From Chlorobiota bacterium (GTDB lineage Bacteria; Bacteroidota; Bacteroidia; Flavobacteriales; Flavobacteriaceae), in contig JAADHG010000257.1 of NCBI GenBank assembly GCA_013151975.1, forward strand, positions 1 to 11,490: a stretch of DNA of 11,490 nt, given 5' to 3'. Positions within the stretch are counted from its first letter, which is position 1, and each line of letters starts with the position of its first letter. Positions 1-6,330 of this stretch are shown here, in pieces. A program made the translations under genes and the position numbers. A model generated the notes under the pieces. That model made no database searches. It saw only the letters and a list, made by a program, of their open reading frames with translations, and was not told where the DNA came from.

Positions 1-905
1 TTGTAGCAATACTTTTGAATAGCTTCAGGAGTCCATGCTATGAGTTGTTTTATAGCTTGTATAGCCATTGGTACTGAAACAAAATTTGCAGTTTCTCCCA
101 TGCAATATCTATTGGCGCCATCTTTGTAATCGTCCTTATAATTGGTTAACCCTGCAAAATTCTCACTATCTATCCTATTAGACCACGATTCCTCAATGGG
201 AGAGCCATTATCAAAATAACTTCCAAAATAAGCCAGACCAAAAGAATAAGGTCCTAATAACCATTTGTAGGCTGCACAAATTAACGCATCTGGTTGAATT
301 TCTTCTACTGAAAAAGGAAACGCACCAACAGATTGTGTACCATCAATAATTAGCAATGCATTATGCTGACGTGTCTTTTCTCGAATGGACTTAAGGTCAA
401 ATAAGGTGCCGTCAGCCCAATGCACATGGCACATGGCAACAACTGCAGTTTTTGGTGTTATGGCATTTAAAATAGCTTCATTCCAACGCTGTGCTATTTG
501 TGCACCAGACTTTGGCTTTACAATGGTCTTTATTGTAGCATTATATTTTTCGGCAAGTTTACGCCAGCCATAAATATTACTCGGAAACTGATCTTCAACA
601 ACCAGTATTTCATCATCTTGATTTAGTGTAATGTTATTGGTAACACTAGCAATTCCGTAGGATACCGAAGGAATGCAAGCAATTCTATTAAATTCTTTGG
701 TATCAATTAATGTAGCATATAGTTTTTTGAGTTCAGTTACGGGTTCAAAGAAATCGTTTGGAGAAATAGAAAAAGGTTTGCTCTTTTTTTGTAAGGCTTT
801 AATACCAATGCTTTCAACATCTTTAAGCAACGGCGACATATACGACGTATTTAGATAAATAACATCTTTGGGGAGGCTAAATTTTTCTTTTTGATGGCTA
901 AGCAT
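1..905 (-). CDS. Class V aminotransferase-fold PLP enzyme (C-terminus cut by window edge)
   Basis: The reading frame opens with ATG at 905 and runs without a stop to base 1, giving 301 residues; the C-terminal part lies outside the window. It belongs to the class V aminotransferase / cysteine desulfurase-like fold: after an N-terminal segment with YLNTSYMSPL (17-26) come the PLP-ring Asp in IIDGTQSVGAFP (Asp188) and the Schiff-base Lys in AAYKWLLGPYSFG (Lys214). An HVHWADGT segment (160-167) precedes them, as in this family. It would act as a cytosolic PLP enzyme, but the substrate (desulfurase, kynureninase-like or epimerase-like) cannot be decided; the C-terminal substrate-determining part is missing. 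The gene starts 33 bases after the stop of the broken NUDIX gene, so the two were probably co-transcribed. The start is chosen because the conserved N-terminus begins there and a stop lies shortly upstream; no Shine-Dalgarno is visible. Confidence 0.88.
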   Translation of the reverse strand, partial: MLSHQKEKFSLPKDVIYLNTSYMSPLLKDVESIGIKALQKKSKPFSISPNDFFEPVTELKKLYATLIDTKEFNRIACIPSVSYGIASVTNNITLNQDDEILVVEDQFPSNIYGWRKLAEKYNATIKTIVKPKSGAQIAQRWNEAILNAITPKTAVVAMCHVHWADGTLFDLKSIREKTRQHNALLIIDGTQSVGAFPFSVEEIQPDALICAAYKWLLGPYSFGLAYFGSYFDNGSPIEESWSNRIDSENFAGLTNYKDDYKDGANRYCMGETANFVSVPMAIQAIKQLIAWTPEAIQKYCY

Positions 906-938
906 AGGTGAATTATTTAAACAGGGAAATTATTAAAA

Positions 939-1489
939 TTAAAGCACATTAGTTATACTATCGATAACAAATGTATAATACGAATAATCTGCTGGGACTA
1001 ATTTAAAAGTTTCGTTACGATTGGCAGTGAAATATTTAAATTCCTCTAACGAGCGTAAACACAAAGCATCAACTTCTTCGTCTTGCTTTTTAAGGGCATG
1101 TAAAGCAACATCTAACTTACATAAAAACACATTCTGAAATTCGCAATCGATAATACCATTAGGATGACGATTAATATTTTTCCGAACATCAATTTTAACC
1201 AAATCGGTTTTTAAGATAGCTATCCCAATTTCTTCTTTAACTTCACGTAAAGCTGCATCTTCAATTGTTTCACCTGCTAAAACATGACCAGCTACCGAAA
1301 CATCCCAATAATTAGGGAAGGTTTCTTTAGTAGCACTACGCTTTTGAAATAACACTTCGCCAGTTGCTGTATAGAACCAAATATGAACACTGTGGCGTGA
1401 AAGAGCCCTTTTTTATGTGCTTCAGATTTTAAAGCCGTTTTTCCTGTTGGTTTTCCAAATTTGGTTAATATATCTAGATATTCATCCAT
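939..1489 (-). pseudogene. NUDIX hydrolase, disrupted by an apparent frameshift
   Basis: Two overlapping minus-strand frames together make one NUDIX protein. The first begins at ATG 1489 (MDEYLDILTKFGKPTGKTAL) and continues to GLFHATV. Near 1386-1390 the frame breaks, and the continuation (HIWFYTATGEVLFQKRS) is in the next frame and ends at 939. The full NUDIX box GX5EX7REUXEEXGU is present in the second frame as GHVLAGE...REVKEEIGI. The N-terminal layout (DEYLDIL, H-A-T-V-H-I-W, LFQKRS) resembles isopentenyl-diphosphate-isomerase-like NUDIX proteins of Bacteroidota, which hydrolyse or isomerise nucleoside or prenyl diphosphates. The minus strand reads ACAGTGTTCAT where ACAGTTCAT would keep the frame, consistent with a 2-base GT duplication (or loss of one base). 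Either this is a true recent pseudogene, since the rest is well preserved, or a sequencing error. The frame upstream of 1489 stays open to 1570 through the inverted repeat, but that extension is not family sequence. Confidence 0.82.
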
Positions 1490-1513
1490 AGTAGAGATTA
1501 GGAAAAAAGTTTT

Positions 1514-1568
1514 GTCTCGTCGAGCGCAGTCGAGACGTTTTATAGTTCTCGACTGCGCTCGAACAGAC
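1514..1568. repeat. GC-rich imperfect inverted repeat, REP-like / possible bidirectional terminator
   Basis: Arms at 1514-1535 and 1547-1568 match at 20 of 22 positions around an 11-base AT-rich loop. The inner 15 bases of each arm (TCGAGCGCAGTCGAG and its complement) are perfect. Each arm also contains its own partial palindrome (TCGA...TCGA), so alternative folds exist. It is much more GC-rich than its surroundings and sits in the 101-base gap between the M42 peptidase stop and the NUDIX start. From memory, TCGACTGCGCTCGA-like motifs are dispersed intergenically in many Flavobacteriaceae genomes, which suggests a REP-like element. On the minus strand a T-run follows about eight bases after the hairpin, so it may also end transcription of the peptidase gene. 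Confidence 0.85.
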
Positions 1569-1590
1569 ATATTTTAGAATCTAGTTTCAG

Positions 1591-2679
1591 CTAGTCAAAA
1601 TAACTAAAGGTATCACCGTTTTTTATGTTGAGCAGTGTTTCATAAATCATTCTAATTACATTTTCAACATCGTCCTTATGTACCATTTCTACCGTAGTGT
1701 GCATATAGCGTAACGGTAATGAAATAAGTGCAGAGGCAACGCCGCCATTACTGTAAGCAAAGGCATCAGTATCGGTTCCTGTAGCTCTGGATAAGGCAGC
1801 ACGCTGAAACGGAATTTTATTTGCCTCGGCAGTATCTGTGATTAGATCGCGTAACCTTTGTTGAACAGCAGGAGCATAGGCTATAACAGGTCCTTTACCC
1901 ATTTCACAATGCCCTTCTTTTTTCTTGTCAATCATTGGTGTTGTCGTATCATGAGTCACATCAGTTACAATTGCCACATTAGGCTTTATGGTTTCTGTAA
2001 TCATTTGTGCACCACGCAAACCAATTTCTTCCTGTACCGAATTTGTAATATACAGTCCAAAAGGAAGTTTGTTTTTGTTTTCATGTATTAATCGTGCGAC
2101 TTCGGCAATCATAAAACCACCCATTCTATTATCTAGTGCACGACACACAAAATTATTTTTATTTAAAATATGGAACTCATCAGGATAGGTAATTACACAA
2201 CCTACATGAATACCTAACTTTTCGACGGCTTCTTTTTTAGTACAACCCACATCAATAAAAATATTGTCTGGTTTTGGTGGCTCTTCTTTCGATTTTAATC
2301 GCGTATGTATAGCTGGCCAGCCAAAAACACCTTTAACAATGCCTTTTTTGGTATGGATGTTCACAATTTTACTCGGTGCAATTTGATGGTCGCTACCGCC
2401 ATTTCTAATCACATAAATGAGTCCGTTATCCGAAATATAATTTACATACCAAGAAATTTCATCGGCATGTCCTTCTATAACGACTTTGTATTTTGCTTTA
2501 GGATTTATTACACCAACTGCAGTGCCATAAGTATCTGTGATAAATTCATCTACATAAGGTTTAAGATAATTCATCCAAATTTTCTGACCATCCCATTCAT
2601 AACCTGTAGGTGCTGCATTGTTTAAATATTTCTCTAAAAAGTCCATTGACTTTTTGTTGAGTATCTTTTGTTTTGCCAT
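1591..2679 (-). CDS. M42 family metallopeptidase (glutamyl aminopeptidase/endoglucanase-type)
   Basis: This 362-residue protein has the length and motif order of the M42 dinuclear-metal aminopeptidases (PepA/FrvX/TET group), cytosolic enzymes that remove N-terminal residues from peptides. Visible metal and catalytic residues are His71 in EGHADEISW, bridging Asp183 in CRALDNRMGG, the catalytic pair Glu217/Glu218 in SVQEEIGLRGA, Asp240 in VTDVTHDT and His327 in MHTTVEMVH. The PDZ-like insert domain typical of the family would lie around residues 75-175. No signal peptide is seen, so it should be cytosolic, probably as a large oligomer as known for the family. The start is the first ATG in frame with a conserved length, transcribed divergently from the DUF4294 gene across a 112-base gap. 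The old family annotation as cellulase is not supported by these motifs. The specificity is not readable. Confidence 0.93.
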   Translation of the reverse strand: MAKQKILNKKSMDFLEKYLNNAAPTGYEWDGQKIWMNYLKPYVDEFITDTYGTAVGVINPKAKYKVVIEGHADEISWYVNYISDNGLIYVIRNGGSDHQIAPSKIVNIHTKKGIVKGVFGWPAIHTRLKSKEEPPKPDNIFIDVGCTKKEAVEKLGIHVGCVITYPDEFHILNKNNFVCRALDNRMGGFMIAEVARLIHENKNKLPFGLYITNSVQEEIGLRGAQMITETIKPNVAIVTDVTHDTTTPMIDKKKEGHCEMGKGPVIAYAPAVQQRLRDLITDTAEANKIPFQRAALSRATGTDTDAFAYSNGGVASALISLPLRYMHTTVEMVHKDDVENVIRMIYETLLNIKNGDTFSYFD

Positions 2680-2746
2680 TAGAATAATTTTTTGACTAAA
2701 ATAATAATATTAATACGATTTTAAGGTTTTAAAGTATGTAAATTCT

Positions 2747-2754
2747 TAATTTTG
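2747..2754 (+). promoter_or_regulatory. Bacteroidota -7 box candidate for the DUF4294/TrhA pair
   Basis: TAATTTTG fits the TAnnTTTG consensus recognised by the Bacteroidota primary sigma factor. It lies 37 bases before the ATG at 2792, a plausible leader length. No good -33 TTG was found at the usual distance, so support rests on the -7 box and its position only. Confidence 0.4.
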
Positions 2755-2791
2755 ACACATGCATTATGTTCAATAAATGCAACCCATTATA

Positions 2792-3487
2792 ATGAAAAAA
2801 ATTGTCTACATACTTTTATGTTTTCCTGCTGTTTTATTTGCACAAACCAATACAACAGAAACTGATACTTTGGGGTATGAATACATTATAGTTAAAGGCG
2901 ATTCTGTACCTAGAACATCTATTGATTTAGATGAAGTTATGTTGCTTAATAAATTAAAATTTGATAGTAAGGAAGATCGCAGGCGTTATTTAATTTTAAA
3001 GCGAAAAACAATTAAAGTATATCCGTATGCTAAACTCGCTGCCATACGACTAGATTCATTAACTTCTAGATTGGCGAGACTTGAGAAAAAACGTGAAAGA
3101 AAACGGTATGCCAAAAAAATTCAGAAGTATATAGAAGGGGAGTTTTCGGAGGAACTAAAAAAATTCACGCGTACCGAAGGCCAAATACTTATAAAACTTA
3201 TTCATAGACAAACAGGCAGGACCACTTTTGAACTCATTAAAGAACTGCGCAATGGTTGGCGCGCCTTTTGGTTTAATAATACCGCCAGTTTGTTCGATCT
3301 GTCTTTAAAACGAAAGTTTGACCCAATGAATGAAAAGGAAGATTATTTAATTGAAGATATTTTGCAGCGCAACTTTCAAAGCGGACGTTTAGAGCGACAG
3401 AAATCGGCTTTAGACCTAGATTTCTACGACCTTACTGATAAGTGGTTAAAACCTTCTAAAACGGTTGTCAATGAGCGTTCAAACTAA
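2792..3487 (+). CDS. DUF4294 domain-containing exported protein
   Basis: The product is 231 residues from ATG 2792. That start is chosen over the in-frame ATG at 2777 because it begins a clean Sec signal peptide (MKKIVYILLCFPAVLFAQ, cleavage probably after Ala17). The mature part has an acidic Thr-rich stretch, then a strongly basic region (ILKRKTIKVYPYAKLAAIRLDSL, given here only as the landmark around residues 69-91, followed by KKRERKRYAKKIQKY) likely to form a coiled helix. Next comes EGQILIKLIHRQTG...LRNGWRAFWFNNTASLFDLSLKRKFDP in pieces around 125-178. This arrangement matches DUF4294, a Bacteroidota-restricted periplasmic family of unknown role. It overlaps the next gene by 17 bases, implying translational coupling with the TrhA-type membrane protein. 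No catalytic motif is recognised. Confidence 0.85.
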   Translation: MKKIVYILLCFPAVLFAQTNTTETDTLGYEYIIVKGDSVPRTSIDLDEVMLLNKLKFDSKEDRRRYLILKRKTIKVYPYAKLAAIRLDSLTSRLARLEKKRERKRYAKKIQKYIEGEFSEELKKFTRTEGQILIKLIHRQTGRTTFELIKELRNGWRAFWFNNTASLFDLSLKRKFDPMNEKEDYLIEDILQRNFQSGRLERQKSALDLDFYDLTDKWLKPSKTVVNERSN

Positions 3488-4097
3488 ACTCGAAGAACAA
3501 TTAAACACGTATTCTCATGCCTTGGGTGCTTTACTGGGCATTTCTGGATTGGTATTGCTTATTGTATTAAGCTCTAATAAAACACCTTGGAGTTTGTTTA
3601 GTGTTATTGTTTATGGTATTTCCATTATTGTATTGTTTACCGCATCTACATTGTATCATGCTGCAAGAACCGAAAAACGCAAACATTATTTTAGAATTGT
3701 AGATCATATTAGTATCTACTTGCTTATTGCGGGTACCTACACACCTGTGTTACTCATTACTTTAGAGCAAAGTTTGGGTTGGACTTTGTTTTGGGTGGTC
3801 TGGGGAATAGCAGGCTTTGGTGTGGTGTTAAAACTATTTTTTACAGGACGGTTCGAAATTTTCTCTACGCTGTTATATTTAGCCATGGGTTGGCTTATTG
3901 TATTCGACTTTGCTAACCTCTATACTGCTATTGGTAGCAGTGGTGTATTGTGGCTTTATGCTGGCGGATTGTTTTATACGGTGGGTATCCTGTTTTATGC
4001 CATCCGTCGTATTCCTTATAACCATGTTATTTGGCACGTATTTGTATTGGCGGGAGCTATTAGCCACTTTTTTATGATCTTGTTTTATGTAGTGTAG
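3471..4097 (+). CDS. trhA: Hemolysin III / PAQR family membrane protein (TrhA-like)
   Basis: The protein has 208 residues from ATG 3471, the usual length of the bacterial hemolysin III branch of the PAQR superfamily, with seven predicted hydrophobic helices. Family marks are the N-terminal EEQLNTYSHALGALLG, STLYHAA (Ser59, His63), the IVDHISIYLLIAGTYTP block (Asp78, His79) and the C-terminal HVIWHVFVLAG pair (His185, His189). His63, Asp78 and the two C-terminal histidines are the expected zinc ligands. The known role of bacterial relatives is membrane energetics and lipid homeostasis in the inner membrane; the haemolysin name is historical. A TTG at 3465 would add two residues, but ATG is preferred. 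The start lies inside the end of the DUF4294 gene. Base composition here is clearly richer in G than in the following cassette. Confidence 0.92.
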   Translation: MSVQTKLEEQLNTYSHALGALLGISGLVLLIVLSSNKTPWSLFSVIVYGISIIVLFTASTLYHAARTEKRKHYFRIVDHISIYLLIAGTYTPVLLITLEQSLGWTLFWVVWGIAGFGVVLKLFFTGRFEIFSTLLYLAMGWLIVFDFANLYTAIGSSGVLWLYAGGLFYTVGILFYAIRRIPYNHVIWHVFVLAGAISHFFMILFYVV

Positions 4098-4220
4098 AAG
4101 TAACTTTCGCACTTTGTAAGAAAATTATGTTGATAACTTATGCATTGAAAAGTGGTTATAGTATTGACTTCTTGACATTAAAACTAGATTTATCTTATCC
4201 AATGGTATTATTAATAAATC

Positions 4221-4242
4221 ATTACCGAACGTTTGGTAAATT
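4221..4242. promoter_or_regulatory. TetR operator candidate 1
   Basis: The core TTACCGAACGTTTGGTAA (4222-4239) is an 18-base palindrome with a single mismatched pair, centred between 4230 and 4231. It matches the second site at 4849-4870 at 18 of 22 aligned positions. It overlaps the -33 element (TTTG, 4232-4235) of the regulator's promoter, the standard position for repression by blocking RNA polymerase. Inference: bound by the adjacent TetR protein for autoregulation. Confidence 0.78.
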
Positions 4243-4262
4243 ACTTTTTATTTGTACATTTG
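4232..4262 (+). promoter_or_regulatory. Bacteroidota-type promoter of the TetR gene
   Basis: A -33 TTTG at 4232-4235, a 19-base spacer and a perfect -7 box TACATTTG at 4255-4262 give the canonical TTTG-N19-TAnnTTTG arrangement. Transcription should start about 5 bases after the -7 box, that is at or next to the ATG at 4267, so the mRNA would be leaderless or nearly so. Confidence 0.72.
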
Positions 4263-4266
4263 CAGT

Positions 4267-4830
4267 ATGAGACCACAAAAAGTTACAAATCAGAATTTAA
4301 TAGAAGGCTTAATGTCTGTTATCCAATCTAAAGGATATAACGGTTCAAGTCTAAATGATTTAGCGAATTCTACAGGACTACAAAAAGCAAGTTTATATCA
4401 CAGGTTTCCAAAAGGCAAAAAGGAAATAACTTCAGCTGTGCTATCTTTTGTAGAAGAATGGGTTGACATAAACATAGTTGAATTACTTTCTGACAAAGAG
4501 CAAAAACCTAATGAAAGACTTAAAATTGTAATCGAAAATATTGATAATCTATACGAAGGAGGAGAAAAAATTTGTGTTCTAAGAGCATTAACAATGGATA
4601 ATAATTTAGACTTGTTTGGAAACCAACTCAAAAAAATAATGACTAATTGGATTATTGGTTTTACCAATTTAGGCATTTCATTTGGTCAATCAGAAAAAGA
4701 AGCAAAAATTAAAGCGGAACAAACGCTTATATTAGTACAAGGCAGTTTAATTGTTTCTAAAGCAATGTCTACATTAAAACCCTTTCAAAAATCTTTATTA
4801 GCAATTAAAAATATGTATATGTCACCTTAA
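4267..4830 (+). CDS. TetR/AcrR family transcriptional repressor
   Basis: The product is 187 residues. The N-terminal DNA-binding domain (about 5-52) shows the TetR pattern: helix 1 LIEGLMSVIQSKGYNGSS, the helix-turn-helix LNDLANSTGLQKASLYHRFP (29-48), and the tail KGKKEI that leads to the first ligand-domain helix. The C-terminal all-helical part (60-180) should bind an inducer; it contains one cysteine, Cys103 in GEKICVLRAL, and no motif that names the ligand. ATG 4267 is chosen over an upstream TTG at 4252 because the promoter's -7 box lies at 4255-4262; the next ATG (4312) would remove helix 1. Operator-like palindromes lie just upstream of this gene and just downstream, before the DsrE gene. 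The inference is that it represses itself and the three genes that follow. Confidence 0.92.
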   Translation: MRPQKVTNQNLIEGLMSVIQSKGYNGSSLNDLANSTGLQKASLYHRFPKGKKEITSAVLSFVEEWVDINIVELLSDKEQKPNERLKIVIENIDNLYEGGEKICVLRALTMDNNLDLFGNQLKKIMTNWIIGFTNLGISFGQSEKEAKIKAEQTLILVQGSLIVSKAMSTLKPFQKSLLAIKNMYMSP

Positions 4831-4848
4831 AAAAATTTAAAACAAAAA

Positions 4849-4870
4849 ATAACCGAACGTTCGTTAAAAT
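4849..4870. promoter_or_regulatory. TetR operator candidate 2 (upstream of the DsrE-like gene)
   Basis: This site contains ACCGAACGTTCGTTAAA, with a perfect 10-base inner palindrome CGAACGTTCG (4854-4863). It agrees with site 1 at 18 of 22 positions, including the ACCGAACGTT block. Its centre is 44-45 bases before the ATG at 4903, against 36-37 for site 1, so it should cover the promoter of the downstream genes. No convincing -7 box follows; the best is TAATTAAA at 4884-4891, which matches only in part. Confidence 0.75.
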
Positions 4871-4902
4871 AACCTATTAAATATAATTAAAAACAAAAAA
4901 TT

Positions 4903-5268
4903 ATGAGTAAAATAGCAATTGTGGTTCTATCGGATCCAAAGACAGGTTCTGAAGAGGCTTTAGGTCGAGTAGTAAATGCGTTAGCAGTAGCGTATGACAG
5001 TAAAATGTCAAATGATGAAGTAGTTATTGTATTTCAATCGGCAGGAACAAGATGGCCAGAAGTTCTTCAAAAAGAAGACCATCCATTTCACGGTTTGTAC
5101 AAAGACGTTGAAGATAAAATAAAAGGTGTTTCTTCGGGTTGTGCAGACGTATTTGGAGCAAATGTAGCAGGTTTAAACTTGATTTCTGATAATAAAGTGC
5201 CAGGAACAAGTGGAATGGCAAGTTTTCTGAATTTACAAAAAGAGGGATATACAATAATCACTTTTTAA
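4903..5268 (+). CDS. DsrE/DsrF-like family protein
   Basis: A 121-residue cytosolic protein with the single-domain DsrE-like alpha/beta fold: first strand SKIAIVVLSDP, a helix after GSEEALGRVVNAL, second strand DEVVIVFQSAGTRW, and a C-terminal strand EGYTIITF. Its only cysteine is Cys80 in VSSGCADVFGA, in the region where sulfur-relay DsrE/TusD proteins carry the active cysteine. This branch is usually annotated as DsrE family protein of unknown role; sulfur transfer in the strict sense is not shown, since no TusBCE or Dsr partners are nearby. It stands directly behind operator 2 and is the first gene of the presumed target unit. Its end is followed after 10 bases by a strong hairpin, so it may be expressed at a higher level than the two enzymes downstream. 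Confidence 0.82.
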   Translation: MSKIAIVVLSDPKTGSEEALGRVVNALAVAYDSKMSNDEVVIVFQSAGTRWPEVLQKEDHPFHGLYKDVEDKIKGVSSGCADVFGANVAGLNLISDNKVPGTSGMASFLNLQKEGYTIITF

Positions 5269-5278
5269 ATTTTCATTT

Positions 5279-5311
5279 TGTACTGCAAAGCCAATTAGGT
5301 TTTGTAGTGCA
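5279..5311 (+). terminator. Strong hairpin after the DsrE-like gene (partial terminator, attenuator or RNA stabiliser)
   Basis: Bases 5279-5292 (TGTACTGCAAAGCC) pair with 5298-5311 (GGTTTTGTAGTGCA) over a 5-base loop AATTA. This gives a 14-pair stem with three G-U pairs and no bulge. The G-U pairs make it a plus-strand RNA structure rather than a DNA palindrome. The following sequence ATTATTACTAACC is not a proper U-tract, so read-through into the next genes, or a role in 3'-end stability of the DsrE message, is as likely as termination. Confidence 0.6.
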
Positions 5312-5339
5312 TTATTACTAACCAACTAATAGCAAAATC

Positions 5340-5377
5340 TTTGATTTTTTTAATCAAACTTTCAAGTCTTTTGACTT
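5340..5377 (+). other. Two small inverted repeats in the leader of the split-barrel gene
   Basis: TTTGATT (5340-5346) and AATCAAA (5352-5358) form a 7-pair stem with a five-T loop. AAGTC and GACTT, at about 5364-5368 and 5373-5377, form a 5-pair stem with a TTTT loop. They follow the larger hairpin within the 129-base gap before ATG 5398. They could be leader structures or by-products of AT-rich sequence; no TAnnTTTG box was found in this gap. Confidence 0.3.
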
Positions 5378-5397
5378 TCATTATAAATAAAATTTTT

Positions 5398-6318
5398 ATG
5401 ATAGAAACTTTTCACAAAGGAGAAATTGCAGTTCAACAAAAAGTCGGGGAACAGATAATGGCAAGTTCTGTAGGTCGAATTATATCTGATAAAATCCCTA
5501 AAAGAGTAAATCGGTTTATAGAAGAACAACCAATGATAATTGTGAGTAGTACAGATAAATTTGACCATATTTGGACTTCGGTTCTATTTGGCAATATTGG
5601 TTTTACTTCGGTTCTTAAAGAGAATACTATATCCATAGAAAAATCAAATATTTATAGTACAATTACAGATGTTTTTTTCGATAATATCAAAGAACAAAAA
5701 GAGATAGGTACATTATTCATTGAATTATCAACACGTAGAAGATTTAGAATTAATGGCACGTTACAATTAACAGACAGTGTAATAGAAGTTTCTGTTCAAG
5801 AAGCATATCCAAATTGTCCTAAATACATACAACAAAGAGTAGTTAATGTTCCGAAAGATTATAAACAACCCAAAGCAGTTATTGAAAACGGAACAACAAT
5901 AAACCAACAAATAAAAGATTGGATAATACAATCAGATACATTTTTTATAGGAAGTAAGAGTAATAACAATAAATTAGATGCTTCACACAGAGGAGGAAAT
6001 AAAGGTTTTATTGAAATAATAGATAATACCTTAAAAATTCCAGATTATAAAGGAAACAGTATGTATAATACATTGGGAAACATACATCAAAATTCAAAAG
6101 CAGGACTGTTATTTATTGACTTCGAAAAGGGCAAAATTTTACAATTAACAGGTAAATCAAACCTCTTATTTGAACAAAATTCAGAGGAAGATTTAATAAA
6201 AACAGGCGGAACAGGAAGGTATTTATTATTCAATATAAAAAAATGGATAAAAACAGAAAATCACCACAATATTAAGTGGGACTTTTTAAGCAATTCACCT
6301 TTTAATTCGTCATTTTAA
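5398..6318 (+). CDS. Two-domain pyridoxamine 5'-phosphate oxidase-like (FMN split-barrel) protein
   Basis: The product has 306 residues from ATG 5398; an upstream TTG at 5341 is rejected because the added residues are non-family and lie in the hairpin leader. Two split-barrel halves are visible. The N-terminal one (about 38-150) includes RFIEEQPMIIVSS and IGTLFIELSTRRRFRINGTLQL (parts of 103-124). The C-terminal one (about 170-285) includes WIIQSDTFFIGSK, DASHRGGNKGFIEI (194-207), LKIPDYKGNSMYNTLGNI and AGLLFIDFEKGKILQLTG (235-252). The SHRGG and GN-M-TLGNI blocks are the FMN-phosphate and flavin-binding signature of this PNPOx-like branch, in which relatives reduce or bind flavin-linked electrophiles rather than making PLP. 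It is cytosolic, with no signal peptide. The downstream deaminase gene starts after 12 bases, so they form one transcription unit. Substrate unknown. Confidence 0.83.
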   Translation: MIETFHKGEIAVQQKVGEQIMASSVGRIISDKIPKRVNRFIEEQPMIIVSSTDKFDHIWTSVLFGNIGFTSVLKENTISIEKSNIYSTITDVFFDNIKEQKEIGTLFIELSTRRRFRINGTLQLTDSVIEVSVQEAYPNCPKYIQQRVVNVPKDYKQPKAVIENGTTINQQIKDWIIQSDTFFIGSKSNNNKLDASHRGGNKGFIEIIDNTLKIPDYKGNSMYNTLGNIHQNSKAGLLFIDFEKGKILQLTGKSNLLFEQNSEEDLIKTGGTGRYLLFNIKKWIKTENHHNIKWDFLSNSPFNSSF

Positions 6319-6330
6319 ATCTATTAATAT

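Noticed and set aside
1490..1570. Open frame extending the NUDIX N-terminus upstream to 1570
   Set aside because: It reads through the inverted repeat and gives sequence unlike the family; MDEYLDIL at 1489 is the typical start.
3879..4112. Minus-strand open frame opposite the end of the hemolysin III gene
   Set aside because: It is antisense to a well-conserved membrane protein and has no recognisable protein features.
4252..4266. TTG start that would extend the TetR protein by five residues
   Set aside because: These bases contain the promoter's -7 box (4255-4262), and the family N-terminus fits ATG 4267.
4884..4891. -7 promoter box for the DsrE-like gene
   Set aside because: TAATTAAA matches TAnnTTTG only partly and no -33 TTG is found, so it is mentioned with operator 2 but not listed as a promoter.
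5341..5397. TTG start adding 19 hydrophobic residues to the split-barrel protein (possible membrane anchor)
   Set aside because: The stretch coincides with the leader hairpins, PNPOx-like proteins are cytosolic, and ATG 5398 begins family sequence.
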